Assembly (NCBI GenBank): GCA_963799045.1
Contig: CAWCVN010000004.1
Coordinates: 1-64,000 of the forward strand
DNA length: 64,000 bases
DNA from: DASRSS01 sp963799045
Lineage (GTDB): Bacteria; Actinomycetota; Actinomycetes; Mycobacteriales; Jatrophihabitantaceae
Reading direction: 5' to 3'
Shown piece after piece: positions 1 through 9,801 of the stretch (the first letter of the stretch is position 1; every line of letters starts with the position of its first letter). The translations under genes and the position numbers were made by a program. The notes beneath the pieces were generated by a model. It saw only the letters and a program-made list of their open reading frames with translations. It was not told the origin of the DNA and did no database searches.

Positions 1-2425
1 GAGATCCGGCAAGGGTTAAGAGCCCGGTCACCGAGCTGCCGCGCCGGGTGTCCGGATTCAACCTCGACGAGCTGCTGCCCGAGCGCGGCTTCAACGTCGC
101 CCGGGCGCTCGTCGGCACCGAAAGCACCTGCGTCACCGTGCTGCAGGCCGCGCTCAAGCTCTGCCCCGGCGCTGCTCGAGCGAACGCTGGTCACCGTCGC
201 CTTCGACGACGTCGCGGACGCCGGGGACGACGTCCCGGACATCGTCAGCAAGTTCCGACCGATCGGGCTCGAAGGCGTCGATCGGCGGCTCATCGACGAC
301 CAGCAGAGCTCGGGATGAACGCCGCGGCATCCTCGAGCTGCCGCGCGCACGAACACGCCGGCGCGCTGGCTGCTCGTGCAGTTCGGCGCCGACACGCGGA
401 CGAGGCCGACCGCCAGGCCGGGAGTTCGTCGACTGGCTGACCGACGAGCGGGCTACGACGCCGACCGGGTCGTGGTCATGAGGAGCAAGCAGGACGGCGG
501 ACAGCGAAGACCTCTGGGCGATCCGCGAAAGCGGGCTCGGCTCGACGGCCTTCCCGCCGGACGGGCACGACCACTGGCCAGGCTGGGAGGACTCCGCGGT
601 GCCGCCGTCAAGTCGGCGCCTACCTTCGAGACCTGCAGGAGCTCTACGAGCGCTACGGCCTGGGCGGCGCGCTGTACGGCCACTTCGGCCAGGGCTGCAT
701 CCACTCGCGGATCAGCTTCGATCTGCGCACGCCGAGGGCATCGCGCGACTACCGCGCCTTCATGGAGGACGCCGCCGACCTCGTCGTCTCCTACGGCGGC
801 TCGCTGTCCGGCGAGCACGGCGACGGCCAGCAGCGCGCCGAACTGCTGAGTCAAGCAGTACGGCAGCCGGCTGCTTGACGCCATGCGCGAGTTCAAGCGC
901 ATCTGGGATCCGACGTGGTCGATGAATCCCGGCAAGGTCGTCGACCCGTACCGCTGGACGAGGACCTCGAGCTCGGCACCGACTACAACCCGCCGCGGCC
1001 GCCGGTCAAGTTCGCCTACGACGAGGACGGCGGCGACTTCGCGCACGCCACGCTGCGCTGCGTCGGGGTCGGCAAGTGCCGCGTGCCGGAGGCCGACGAG
1101 ACGATGTGCCCGAGCTACCAGGCGACCCGCGAGGAGGAGCACTCCACGCGCGGGCGGGCCCGGCTGCTGTTCGAGATGCTGCGCGGCGAGGTCATCAAGG
1201 ACGGTTGGCAGTCCAAGGAGGTCTTCGACGCGCTGGACCTGTGCCTGGCGTGCAAGGGCTGCACCAACGACTGTCCGGTCAACGTCGACATGCCCACCTA
1301 CAAGGCCGAGTTCCTCTACCACCATTACGATTCGGCGCGGCGTTGGCGGCCGCGCTACGCCTACGCGTTCGGCTTCATCGACCACTGGGCGCGCTGGCCT
1401 CGCCGGTCCCCGAACTGGCGAACTTCGCCACCCAGACCCCGGGCTTGAGCCGGGTCGCCAAGCTCGTCGCCGGCATCGACCGCACCGGCCGCTGCCGACG
1501 TTCGCTCCGATGACGCTGCAGCAGTGGTTCCGAAGGCGGGGCGGCACGCGAGAACCCGCAACGGGCGGCCGGTCGTGCTCTTCCCGGACACTTTCAACAA
1601 CCATCTGCACACCGACGTCGGCGTGGCCTGCGTCGAGGCTCTCGAGGCTGCCGGCTGGCAGGTGATCATGCCGGAGGGGCACGTCTGCTGCGGCCGTCCG
1701 CTGTACGACTACGGCTTCCTCGACCAGGCGGAGCGCTACCTGCGGCGGCGTACTCGACAGCTGCGCGAGCACGTGCGCGGCGGGCACCCCGGTCGTGGGC
1801 ATGGAGCCGTCCTGCCTGGCGGTCTTCAAGGACGAGCTGGTCAAGGTGCTTCCCCACGACGACGATGCCCGGCGGCTGGCGGAGAACGCCTACCACTTCG
1901 GCGAGTTCTTCGCCGCGTTCGACGTCGCGCCGCCGCAGCTGCGCCGGCCGAGGCGATGCTCTGGGGCCACTGCCACCACCGCGCCACGGGCGGGGTCGAG
2001 ACCGAGCAGCAGGTGCTCGAGAAGATGGGCGTGGCGACCGACTCGGTCGTCGGAGGCTGCTGCGGGCTCGCCGGCTCCTGGGGCTTCGAGAACGGCAAGT
2101 GGCGAGATCTCGATCGACTGCGGAGAGCAAGCATTCCTGCCGGCCGCACGCGACGCCGACGAGACGCCGTCGTCGTCGCCAACGGCTTCTCGTGCCAAAC
2201 CCAGCTCGAGCAGGCGCCGGACACCAACCGGCGGCGTTGCATCTCGGGCAGGTGATGGCACTCGCGCAGCAGCCCGACGCCAACAGCCCCGCCGCACGCG
2301 AGCGGGTCGCGCGCAGGCCGGAACCCCCGGGCTGGCAGCGCGCGGTTCGCGTCGGTGTGCCGACCGCTCTCGCAGCGCTCGCCGCCGGTGCGACCGGCCT
2401 GCTGGCCCGCCGCGCGTTGCGCTGA
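1..2425 (+). CDS. FAD-linked oxidase / Fe-S oxidoreductase fusion (GlcD-GlcF type), 5' partial and frameshifted
   Basis: C-terminal part of a two-domain dehydrogenase that joins a FAD-binding (lactate/glycolate oxidase-like) module to a CCG-type 4Fe-4S module; such enzymes oxidise 2-hydroxy acids and pass electrons to the membrane. Visible pieces in order: a FAD-oxidase segment at about 48-160 (GFNLDELLPERG), a segment around 660-720 (YGHFGQGCIHSR), ferredoxin-like cysteines near 1060-1280 (CLACKGCTNDCPV), then two CCG-type motifs near 1685 (GHVCCGRPLYDYG) and 2050 (GGCCGLAGSWGFE). The reading frame changes several times; at about 164 one extra G after CCC explains the break. The best-fitting last frame ends at 2425 with a hydrophobic tail (PTALAALAAGATGLLARR). 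The start lies outside the window. The substrate cannot be told from sequence. Family assignment is firm; the breaks are probably sequence errors. Confidence 0.75.
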
Positions 2426-2496
2426 GCATGCGACGGTGCGCGCCGTCAGTGTGACGGCGCGCACCAGCACGCATACCCGAGCGGGTCAGCCCGCCC

Positions 2497-3048
2497 TCAG
2501 TTGTTGATCAGGTCCTTGGCGCGGTCGAGCATCGACGCGAACGGGCCGACGGCGAGGTTGGCCGCTTGCGACTCGGTCCCCGGGTGCGGGTGGGTCGGCG
2601 CGGTCCGCTCCGCCAGTTCGGCCGCCTTGCGCATCCTGGCCAGTTGAGCGTCGTCGAGCTGACCGGCCAGCTTGCTGAACTCTTCGCTCTCCTCCGCCTC
2701 GGCGTGGGAGATCACGCTCGTGCGCAGTTCGGCGAACTTGCTGTCGAACTCCGCCGAGTCGACCTCGACGTTTTCGAGCGCAGCCAGGGCCTGCTTAGCT
2801 TCGTTCTCCTCCGCCAGCCGCGCGGACACGATCTTGTCGCCGCCGCTGATCTCCGACTTCGCGCTCGGGTGCACGATCTCCTCCTCGGCCGTCTCGTGGA
2901 CCGCCAGGAGACGGCGAAGGTGATCGAAGGCTTCCGTCCGCTCGGCGCCATGGCTGGCCTCGACCCGGGCGAACGCGCCCTTGATCTGCTCGTGCTGGGC
3001 CTTGAGGAACGTGACGACGTCCTTGGCGGTGTCAATGGTCTGAGTCAT
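2497..3048 (-). CDS. hemerythrin domain protein
   Basis: A 183-residue cytoplasmic protein with an HHE cation-binding fold. It shows the expected iron-ligand pattern: His19 (AQHEQIKG), His51/Glu55/His60 (HETAEEEIVHP) and a later HAEAEESEEF near residue 115. Related actinobacterial proteins bind a di-iron centre and are linked to oxygen, nitric oxide or peroxide sensing; which applies here is not known. The ATG start is supported by a GGAAGG ribosome-binding site a few bases upstream. It is monocistronic, read towards the end of the oxidoreductase gene, with 132 bp to the neighbouring DUF4012 gene. Confidence 0.85.
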   Translation of the reverse strand: MTQTIDTAKDVVTFLKAQHEQIKGAFARVEASHGAERTEAFDHLRRLLAVHETAEEEIVHPSAKSEISGGDKIVSARLAEENEAKQALAALENVEVDSAEFDSKFAELRTSVISHAEAEESEEFSKLAGQLDDAQLARMRKAAELAERTAPTHPHPGTESQAANLAVGPFASMLDRAKDLINN

Positions 3049-3144
3049 GTATTGCCTTCCGTACTAGCCCGCGGGCATCCGCGACTGTTCCACGGCGCCG
3101 CGCGGCACGTGTTCGTACTACCCATCTCCCACACCGGATGTCAC

Positions 3145-3160
3145 GGCCGCCGCGGCGGCC
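3145..3160 (-). terminator. GC-rich palindrome downstream of the DUF4012 gene
   Basis: The 16-base run GGCCGCCGCGGCGGCC is a perfect palindrome about 20 bases beyond the stop of the DUF4012 gene on the minus strand, so it could fold as a transcript-end hairpin. There is no T-tract after it, as is common in high-GC actinobacteria. Assignment as a terminator is inferred from position only. Confidence 0.3.
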
Positions 3161-3180
3161 ACGGCCCGAGTGGCGCCTGC

Positions 3181-5022
3181 TCAGCCGCAGGGCTGCGCAC
3201 GCACGGTCACCGGCATCGGGCTGACCGCCGGCTGCTGCCAGATCAGCGGGGCGCCGGAGCCGGGTGGCTCCTGAAGATGCAGCTCGACGGTCTGTGTCTG
3301 GCCCCTCAGCAGCTGCAGCGACAGGCGGAAGACGGGCTGTCCGCTCACCGTCAGCAGCGCCGCGGTGGTCGGCTTCCCGTCGACCCGGACGCTGAGCAGC
3401 TGCGCACCCTTCGTCGCGTAGTAGTCGAGCAGCGTGCTGTAGTCGCCTGGCTGGGAATCCGGCGGCTGGGCGGCATCGAGCCGGTCGGTGACGTACGGCG
3501 GCAGGCCCGACGCCGGCGCATTGTTGGTCAGCGTCAACGTGACCAGTACGTCGCGGCTGCTTCCGCAGCCGCTGCGCTGATAGGTCAGCGTCCGGGTCAG
3601 GTAGAAGTCCAGCTTGCCACCGGAGAGGTTGTTCAGGATCGGGGCCACGAGCGGGCGCGCGGTCGGCCCGATGACCCCGCCGTAGGTCGTCGCCGCCAGC
3701 TGGTGCTCCACCGCGGGGTCCGCGCTCCAGACCTGCAGCCGTTGCTGGCTGGATGCGGCCACCATCGTGCGGGCCAGCCCGTACGCGCTACCCCGGCCGC
3801 TTATCAACCGGCGCGAGGTCGCCTTCAACACCGACACCAGGAACGCCTTGCGCTGGAGGTTGTCGGGGAACAGCGTGTACTCGTCGCGCTCGGTCAGCGA
3901 CACGATGTTCTGCGCGTCAGCGGTGATCCCCCCGGGCAGCGACACCGGCCCGGTGACGGACAGCACGTAGCCGAGCACCGCCGGGTCGACGGCGATCGCC
4001 CCGTCCACCCGTTGCCCGCTGACCTGTTGCCACATGTGCGCCCAGATCTCGGCCGCGTACGGGAAATCGGGGCTGACGTTGGAGTTGAGGAACGATGCGG
4101 TGGGCAGCGAGCTGCCGTAGGCCGACCGGTAACCGGTACCGAAGTCCAGCCCGGTGGAGAGGCGGTGACCCGTCGCGACCGGTTCCAGCTCGGCGTCGCT
4201 GGCGAAGTGAGTGAACCTGACCCGGCCGTGCGAGGCCACCGCGATCGCGAACGCGCCCGGCAGACCCCCGGTGCCGCGCATCTCGGCCTCGTTCTGCATG
4301 CCGATGAAGTACCGCTTCGGGCCAGCGCCACCGAGCATCGTCGGAAGGATTCGAGCGGCGCGATCGGCCGCGGCGACATAGCCGAGCAGCGTGTGCAGCT
4401 GACCGGACAACGACGCGCGGGGATGGTCGACCGCGGCGAGCCAGGTGCTGTGCGGCAGGCGGTCGACGCGCTGCGCAGCGGCGGTGAGCACAGCGGTGGC
4501 CTGGGCGAGATCCGGCTGCGCCGCGCGCACGGCGGCGAGATCGATGGTGTTGCCGTGCACCCGCAGTCTGTTCGGATCCATCAGCGCGGCGACGCGAAGC
4601 AGCTCGGGGATGCCGTGTTCCCCCAGCTGGACGCTGGCCGCGGTCGCGCCGCGCACGGTCTGAAGCGGCGCACCGAACCAGGGGACGTGTGCCGCCGCCC
4701 ACCACGCGGGCCCGGAGGTGAGCAGCCGCGCCCGCTTGGCCTCGCCCGGGATCTGTTCGGCGGCGAGCCGGGCCTGCGCGAGGTTGCCCTGCGCGAACAG
4801 CACTCGGACCTGGCGGAGGCTGTTCTCGATCCTGTGTACCTGTACCCGAGCGAGCAGTCCGGTCACGACCACCCAGATCAGGCCGAGCCCCACGACGAGG
4901 CCGGCGCCCCACAGCGCCGCGCGCCGCGCACCGGCGTCGTAGCGCAGGTAACGCGCCTGAGTTCGCAGTCGCCGGGCGTGCCGCGACGGTTCAGCTGAGC
5001 GAGTGACGGCGACGCCCCGCAC
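3181..5022 (-). CDS. DUF4012 domain membrane protein
   Basis: A 613-residue protein of the DUF4012 family, common in actinobacterial capsule/exopolysaccharide regions and of unproven biochemical role. Residues about 36-58 form one transmembrane segment (GLVVGLGLIWVVVTGLL), leaving a short basic cytoplasmic N terminus and a long extracytoplasmic body. The family core is recognisable around residues 240-260 (GPKRYFIGMQNEAEMRGTGG). The GTG at 5022 overlaps the preceding gene by 32 bases; a slightly later start is possible. Overlap with the LAFTG surface-protein gene suggests one transcript and related envelope roles. Function beyond a surface-polysaccharide link is unknown. Confidence 0.85.
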   Translation of the reverse strand: MRGVAVTRSAEPSRHARRLRTQARYLRYDAGARRAALWGAGLVVGLGLIWVVVTGLLARVQVHRIENSLRQVRVLFAQGNLAQARLAAEQIPGEAKRARLLTSGPAWWAAAHVPWFGAPLQTVRGATAASVQLGEHGIPELLRVAALMDPNRLRVHGNTIDLAAVRAAQPDLAQATAVLTAAAQRVDRLPHSTWLAAVDHPRASLSGQLHTLLGYVAAADRAARILPTMLGGAGPKRYFIGMQNEAEMRGTGGLPGAFAIAVASHGRVRFTHFASDAELEPVATGHRLSTGLDFGTGYRSAYGSSLPTASFLNSNVSPDFPYAAEIWAHMWQQVSGQRVDGAIAVDPAVLGYVLSVTGPVSLPGGITADAQNIVSLTERDEYTLFPDNLQRKAFLVSVLKATSRRLISGRGSAYGLARTMVAASSQQRLQVWSADPAVEHQLAATTYGGVIGPTARPLVAPILNNLSGGKLDFYLTRTLTYQRSGCGSSRDVLVTLTLTNNAPASGLPPYVTDRLDAAQPPDSQPGDYSTLLDYYATKGAQLLSVRVDGKPTTAALLTVSGQPVFRLSLQLLRGQTQTVELHLQEPPGSGAPLIWQQPAVSPMPVTVRAQPCG

Positions 5023-5602
5023 GCGTCAGGTAGAGGCCCCCGGCGAGCAGTGCGATCGCGAGCGCGATCAGCGCGGCGATGTCCAACCCGGTGAAGGCAA
5101 GCCCGCCCGCGCTGTTGCCGGCGGCTCCGGAACCGGCACCGGGCGGTGTGTTCTGCGCCGACGTCGGCTCGACGCCCGAGGCCGACCGCACCAGCAGCGA
5201 CAGTGCCGCCGAGCCACACACCGCGCCGACCGCGCGCAGTTGCACCTTGCCCGCCGCGGACGTCACGCGCAGCGAGATCCGGAAACCGCCCTTGCTGTCG
5301 GCGTGGGTCTGCGCCGCCTGGGTGGCGCCGAGGTAGATCGTCACGACCTCACCGGCCCGGAAGTTGCTGCCCGTGACCACGATCGTCTGACCGTGGTACG
5401 GATTCGTCGTGCTGACCGAGATCGTTGCTCCCGCCTTCACCGGATAACCCGAAGGCCCGGTGCAGTTGGCGGTGGCAGCGGCGAAGCCCGCCCTCGACGC
5501 GTCTACAGGCGCCGCCGTCGCGGAGCCGAAGCCGACGGTCAACACGCCGAGAACGAGCGCGAGAACCGCGATGACCCGAACCAGCCGACGCATGTCAATC
5601 AC
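4991..5602 (-). CDS. secreted LAxTG-anchored surface protein
   Basis: A 203-residue exported protein. The N terminus is a signal peptide (MRRLVRVIAVLALVLGVLTV, then cleavage near ATAAPVDA). The C terminus has a cell-wall sorting signal: LAFTG, a hydrophobic stretch (AALIALAIALLAGGLYL) and a basic tail ending RAGRRRHSLS. LAxTG is the motif recognised by class E sortases of high-GC Gram-positives. The middle (NPYHGQTIVVTGSNFRAGE) resembles an IPT/TIG-like beta-sandwich. No sortase gene lies in the window, so the anchoring enzyme must be elsewhere. It precedes and overlaps the DUF4012 gene. Confidence 0.8.
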   Translation of the reverse strand: MIDMRRLVRVIAVLALVLGVLTVGFGSATAAPVDASRAGFAAATANCTGPSGYPVKAGATISVSTTNPYHGQTIVVTGSNFRAGEVVTIYLGATQAAQTHADSKGGFRISLRVTSAAGKVQLRAVGAVCGSAALSLLVRSASGVEPTSAQNTPPGAGSGAAGNSAGGLAFTGLDIAALIALAIALLAGGLYLTRAGRRRHSLS

Positions 5603-5718
5603 CCTCGCACTCGATCAAGCTAGCCGTCCGACCAGGACGCTACCGAGGTACAACGATTCGGGCATCTCGGCGATACGCCCGGCCCCACGGCGCGAACGAA
5701 AATCTCACACCGCGGCGA

Positions 5719-6688
5719 TCAGGACAGGCTCTTCTTGACCTCGTCGTAGATCCACCGGTAGGTGCGCTCGAGCCCTTCGGCGAGGCTGATCGACGGCTCC
5801 CAGCCATACCGGCGACGGATCTCGGTGTTGTCGCTGCTGCGCCCACGCACACCCTGCGGTGCCGACAGGTCGTACTGCCGATCCAGCGTGACCCCGGCAA
5901 TCTGCTCGACGATCTCCACCATCTGGTTGATGCTGACCAGCTCCGCGCTGCCCAGGTTCACCGGCTCGGGATCGTCCCCGGCCGCGATCAGCTGCGTGCC
6001 GCGCACGCAGTCATCGATGTACATGAACGTGCGCGTCTGCGTTGCCGTCGCCCCAGATCGGGATCACCGATTCGCTGGTCAGCACCGCAGTGGCCACCTT
6101 GCGGCAGATCGCCGCCGGCGCCTTCTCCCGACCGCCCTGCCAAGTGCCCAGCTCGCCGTAGACGTTGTGGTAGCGCGCCACGCGGGTCGGCGTGCCGTAG
6201 TCCTCGAGGTAGTGCCGCGCCATCCGCTCGCTGAACAGCTTCTCCCAGCCGTAGCCGTCCTCGGGCATCGCCGGGTAGGCATCCGACTCCTTCAGCGGCA
6301 CGACGTCCGGGCTGGTCTGGTGCTCGGCGGCGTAGACGCACGCCGACGAGGAGTAGAAGTACCGCTCGACTTGCTGTTCACGCGCGGCCTGCAGCACGTG
6401 CGTGCTCGTCAGCACCGACATCATGCAGGCGGCCTTGTTGTTCTCGATGAACCCCATGCCGCCCATGTCGGCGGCCAGGTTGTACACCCAGCCGACACCG
6501 TCGACCGCGGCCCGGGCGTTGTCCAGCAACGACACATCCGCTTGCACGTTCTGCGCTTCGGGATGCACCTGGTGCCACTCATCCAGCGGCTTGATGTCCA
6601 CACCACGAACCGACTTGCCCTGTGCGACCAATGCGCCGACGAGGTGGCCTCCGATGAACCCACCCGCACCCGTCACAACGACGTCCAC
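5719..6688 (-). CDS. GDP-mannose 3,5-epimerase-like NAD-dependent epimerase (one frameshift)
   Basis: Extended short-chain dehydrogenase of about 322 residues. In the GDP-mannose 3,5-epimerase family the enzyme converts GDP-D-mannose to GDP-L-galactose/GDP-L-gulose. Features: NAD-binding VTGAGGFIGG at the N terminus; the family-typical stretch NLAADMGGMGFIENNKA; SSSACVY; YGWEKL with the Tyr/Lys pair; FGT-like GTWQGGREKAPAA; and after the break MYIDDCVRG, NLGSAEL and GVRGRSSDN. One extra base near 6028 shifts the frame at PIWGDGNAD/RTFMYIDD. The GTG start at 6688 has GGAGGTG six bases upstream. It is followed upstream by the tyrosine autokinase gene on the same strand and probably feeds the glycan cluster. 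Substrate is inferred from homology. Confidence 0.8.
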
Positions 6689-6749
6689 GGAACACACCTC
6701 CGTTAAGCGACCGACTGCCGATCGAGATCGATTTTGACTGGCCAGCAGC

Positions 6750-8181
6750 TTATTCGGATTGCGCGATATCGCCACTCGAAACAGGACGCACCTGCCGGTG
6801 CGCACGCAAGTGGCGCGAACGACCGTTGTTCTCCGCAGCCGCGTAGGCGTAGCTGTACTCGGAACGACGCTTGGCGGGTACGCGGTTGAGCACCGTACCG
6901 AGCACGGTCACGTCCAGTTGGCGCAGCACACTCAGCGCACGCCTGACCTGCGGCTCGGTCGTCATCCCGTGCCGCGCGACGAGCAAGGTGCCGTCCGACA
7001 GCGCGGCGACCTCGGAGCCGTCGGCGACCGGGAAGTACCGGCGCGGTGTCGAGCACGACGTAGTCGACGCGCTCCAGCAGCGAGTGCACGATCTCCCGGA
7101 CGTAGGTCGAGGCGAGCACCTCGCTCGGGTTCGGCGGGGTCGGCCCCGAGGTCAGCACGTGGAGCCCAGGCGCTGAAGTCTGGATCGCCTCGGAGACCTC
7201 GATCTGCTGCACCAGCACGCTGGTCAGGCCGACCTCCTCGACCAGGCCGAGCGCACCGGCGATGGCGGGGCGCCGCAGGTCGGCGTCGACGAGGCAGACC
7301 GTGAAGCCGGCCTCGGCCAACGTGGACGCGAGGTTGATGGCGACCGTCGACTTGCCCTCGCCGGGAATGGCGCTCGTGACGGCGATCACGCGCGGGTGAC
7401 GGTCGATGTTGGCGAACTGCAGGTTGGCGCGCAACTGGCGGAAGTTCTCCGAACGCACGCTCGCGCCGGCACGGGTCGCCACGACGTGACGTGCCGTCTT
7501 CGGGTCTTCGACGACCGTGCCCATGTTCGGCACCCCAGCCACCTTGCTCAGCGCTTCCGGAGACTTCACGCGGTTGTCCAGGATGTCGCGCACAACCGCG
7601 ACAGCCGCGCCGACCAACAGGCCGACCAGCAGGCCGAGCAGGATGTTGAGCGCCGGCTTGGGCGAGACGGGCGATGAGGGCGCGGTCGCCGGGTCGGTGA
7701 CGTAGAGATGGACGGTTGAGTCCGCGGTCTTGCCGCCCGGCGCGTAGTAGCCCTCGACGACCCGGGTGAATGCGGTCGCGGCGGAGTTGGCGATCTGTGC
7801 GGCGCGAGAAGCCGAGCTGTCGCGCACTTGCAGGTCGACGATCGATTGACTGGTCGGAGCGGTCGCCGATATCTCGCTTTTCAACTCGCTGTCCGACATC
7901 GGCAGGTCGAGGTCCTTCTGGACAGCGTGCAGGACGCTCGGCGAAGCTACGATCCTGGCGAAGGTGCCCACCTGCAGTGTGGTGAAGCCAGCACCCTGGT
8001 AGGCCAGCACCGGGTTCGAGGCGTCGGTGGAGACGACGAAGATCTGCGCTTGCGCCTGGTATATCTTCGGCTGCGTCGCGGTCACTGCGATCGCAACCAC
8101 CAGCGCGGCGACGACGAACGTCACGATCAGCTTCCAGCGTTCGCCGAGGACCCGCAGGTAGGTCCGAAGAGACACAGGCAA
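6750..8181 (-). CDS. polysaccharide chain-length regulator / BY-type tyrosine autokinase (one frameshift)
   Basis: About 476 residues joining a Wzz-type membrane domain to a cytoplasmic bacterial tyrosine kinase, which together control capsule or exopolysaccharide chain length and export. Residues 18-38 are the first membrane helix (LIVTFVVAALVVAIAVTAT) and a second lies near residues 175-195 (LNILLGLLVGLLVGAAVAVV). Walker A is SAIPGEGKST, Walker A' is CLVDADLRRP, and Walker B is YVVLDTAP. One extra C near 7040 moves the C terminus into another frame; the restored tail runs through MLVARHGMTTE to a Tyr-rich end (SEYSYAYAAAE), the usual autophosphorylation cluster. It lies next to the epimerase gene and is divergent from the Wzy-like gene. 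Confidence 0.85.
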
Positions 8182-8306
8182 TACCTTCCGTCAGTGCAGG
8201 CCTTGGAGATTGGGCACGAGGACTTTCGGCGCTGATGCTATCCGCACTGCGTCCATCGGTCGCGTTGAGAAAAACAGCGGTCCCTAAGGAGCGTCCCCGA
8301 TCACGG

Positions 8307-8323
8307 CAGGCCGAATCGGCCTG
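8307..8323. promoter_or_regulatory. 17-bp palindrome between divergent glycan genes
   Basis: CAGGCCGAATCGGCCTG is a perfect inverted repeat (8-bp arms, one central base) in the 162-bp gap between the tyrosine autokinase gene and the Wzy-like gene, 20 bases before the latter's ATG. A TATCCT hexamer follows at 8331. Size and place fit a dimeric repressor operator, but no cognate regulator is identified. Confidence 0.4.
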
Positions 8324-8343
8324 TGCTGCGTATCCTCTCCGGC

Positions 8344-9801
8344 ATGACAGCGCGCCGTCGACAGCTCGGGTCTGCCGCGCGCGTCGGCGCCTTCCTGGTC
8401 GGAATACTCGCCATCGAGGGCTACGGCCTCACCTCGGGAACGTTCGGCCTCATCGCGATCGGCGCTGTGCTGGCGATTGCGCTCGGCGTGATCGTGCTGG
8501 CCGGGCGAGCCCGGTGGGCCGCGCTCGGGGCGGCCCTTGCGTGCGCGTTCACACTGACCTGGAACGGCTGGTTCGTGGGCCCGGTCCGCCCGGGCGACGT
8601 GCTGATCCTGGTCACGTTGTTGCTGCTGGCCGTCGCCGAACCGCGCCGGGCCTTCCACATGCCGCCGTGGTGGATCTCGCAGCTTGCGCTGGCGATCATC
8701 GTGATCGCACTGATCACCATCTACTTCCCGGCAGACACCACCTATCTGCTCTCGCGCACCGTGCTCGATGCCCAGGGGCGCCCGACCGTGGACACGCACG
8801 GCCCGATCTGGCGGGCGATCATCGGCGTCGCTTTCAAGTTCGTCGTTGCCGTGTTCGCCACCCCCGTCGCCTTCACCGGCGCGACCGTCCTCGACCGCCG
8901 CTCGGCGCGGTGGCTGGGCATCGCGTTCGCCACCGGAACAGCGCTGTCCGGTTGGGCGGCCACCGTGGACCACTTCGGCGGGAACGTCGGGCACCTGATC
9001 ACCGGCCTGCCGAACGTGGGCAGCCGGCAGGTCGGGTTCGCCTGGCAGCCGAACTTCCTCGCGGCCGGCGTAGTGCTGGCGATGCCGTTCGCCTTCTGGC
9101 TGCTCGCCTCGACGATCCGGTGGGAGCGACTGGTCGGGCTGGTCAGCCTCGTCGGCCTGGTCGGCGGCGTCTATTCCAGCGGCTCGCGCGGCGGCGCGGC
9201 CTGCACGGTCGTCGTCCTCGCGCTGTGCATCGTGATCCATCCGCGCACCCGTCCCCACGCCGCCGCGATCGCGGTAGCCGTGGGCATCGTCACGGTCGTC
9301 GCAGGTGGCCTGATCCCCTCGCTCGGGCACGAGATCCTGAAGACGACCCGCCTCGCCGGGGGCTTTCGAACGGTGGGTAGCGACACCGTGCGCGCGCTCG
9401 TCGGTGCGCAGGGCGTGCGAGATTTCCAGCACTACCCGATTGCCGGAATCGGACTGCAGGCCTCCTTCGACGCGTCCGAGGTGTATCTGCAGGAACTGGC
9501 CTCGGGCGGGCTCATCCTCTTCGTGGCGATGCAGACGTACATGCTCGGCGGGATCGTCACGGCGTGGCGCTACCTCAAGCGCAACGACATGGCGTTCGCG
9601 GTGTTGATCTCGCTGGTGGCGGCGCTCGGACTCAACGTGTTCGAGGCCGATCTCACCGACCGCTTCTACTACGTTCCGGCTGCGATCCTCGCCGCGATGA
9701 TGCACACTCTGCGGGACGAGCCAGATGGTGCAACCGTTGCCGAGGTGGGTGGACGGGAGCCGGCGCTGCTGTCGGCGACGAGTGCGAGAGGACAGTCGTG
9801 A
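8344..9801 (+). CDS. O-antigen ligase / Wzy-like polymerase membrane protein
   Basis: A 485-residue polytopic membrane protein with roughly ten or more hydrophobic segments and a longer extracytoplasmic loop near residues 150-220. The motif SSGSRGGAACTVVV and the overall layout match the O-antigen ligase/Wzy superfamily, whose members polymerise lipid-linked glycan repeats or attach them to an acceptor. The ATG at 8344 (MTARRRQLG) is preferred over an upstream in-frame ATG at 8323 because the latter would overlap a palindrome. Its last bases overlap the following FkbM methyltransferase start by four, so the genes are translationally coupled. Polymerase versus ligase cannot be decided from sequence. 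Confidence 0.75.
   Translation: MTARRRQLGSAARVGAFLVGILAIEGYGLTSGTFGLIAIGAVLAIALGVIVLAGRARWAALGAALACAFTLTWNGWFVGPVRPGDVLILVTLLLLAVAEPRRAFHMPPWWISQLALAIIVIALITIYFPADTTYLLSRTVLDAQGRPTVDTHGPIWRAIIGVAFKFVVAVFATPVAFTGATVLDRRSARWLGIAFATGTALSGWAATVDHFGGNVGHLITGLPNVGSRQVGFAWQPNFLAAGVVLAMPFAFWLLASTIRWERLVGLVSLVGLVGGVYSSGSRGGAACTVVVLALCIVIHPRTRPHAAAIAVAVGIVTVVAGGLIPSLGHEILKTTRLAGGFRTVGSDTVRALVGAQGVRDFQHYPIAGIGLQASFDASEVYLQELASGGLILFVAMQTYMLGGIVTAWRYLKRNDMAFAVLISLVAALGLNVFEADLTDRFYYVPAAILAAMMHTLRDEPDGATVAEVGGREPALLSATSARGQS

Noticed and set aside
1..2425. Several separate small genes in the first 2.4 kb
   Set aside because: The pieces line up in order with one FAD/Fe-S fusion protein; treating each frame as a gene would be an artefact of indels.
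2566..4998. Very long open frame on the plus strand over the DUF4012 gene
   Set aside because: It is antisense to a gene with clear homology and has Arg/Gly/His-rich composition typical of shadow frames in high-GC DNA. The same holds for long frames at 453-1844 (minus), 29933-32701 (plus), 35650-37707 (minus) and 61846-63843 (plus).
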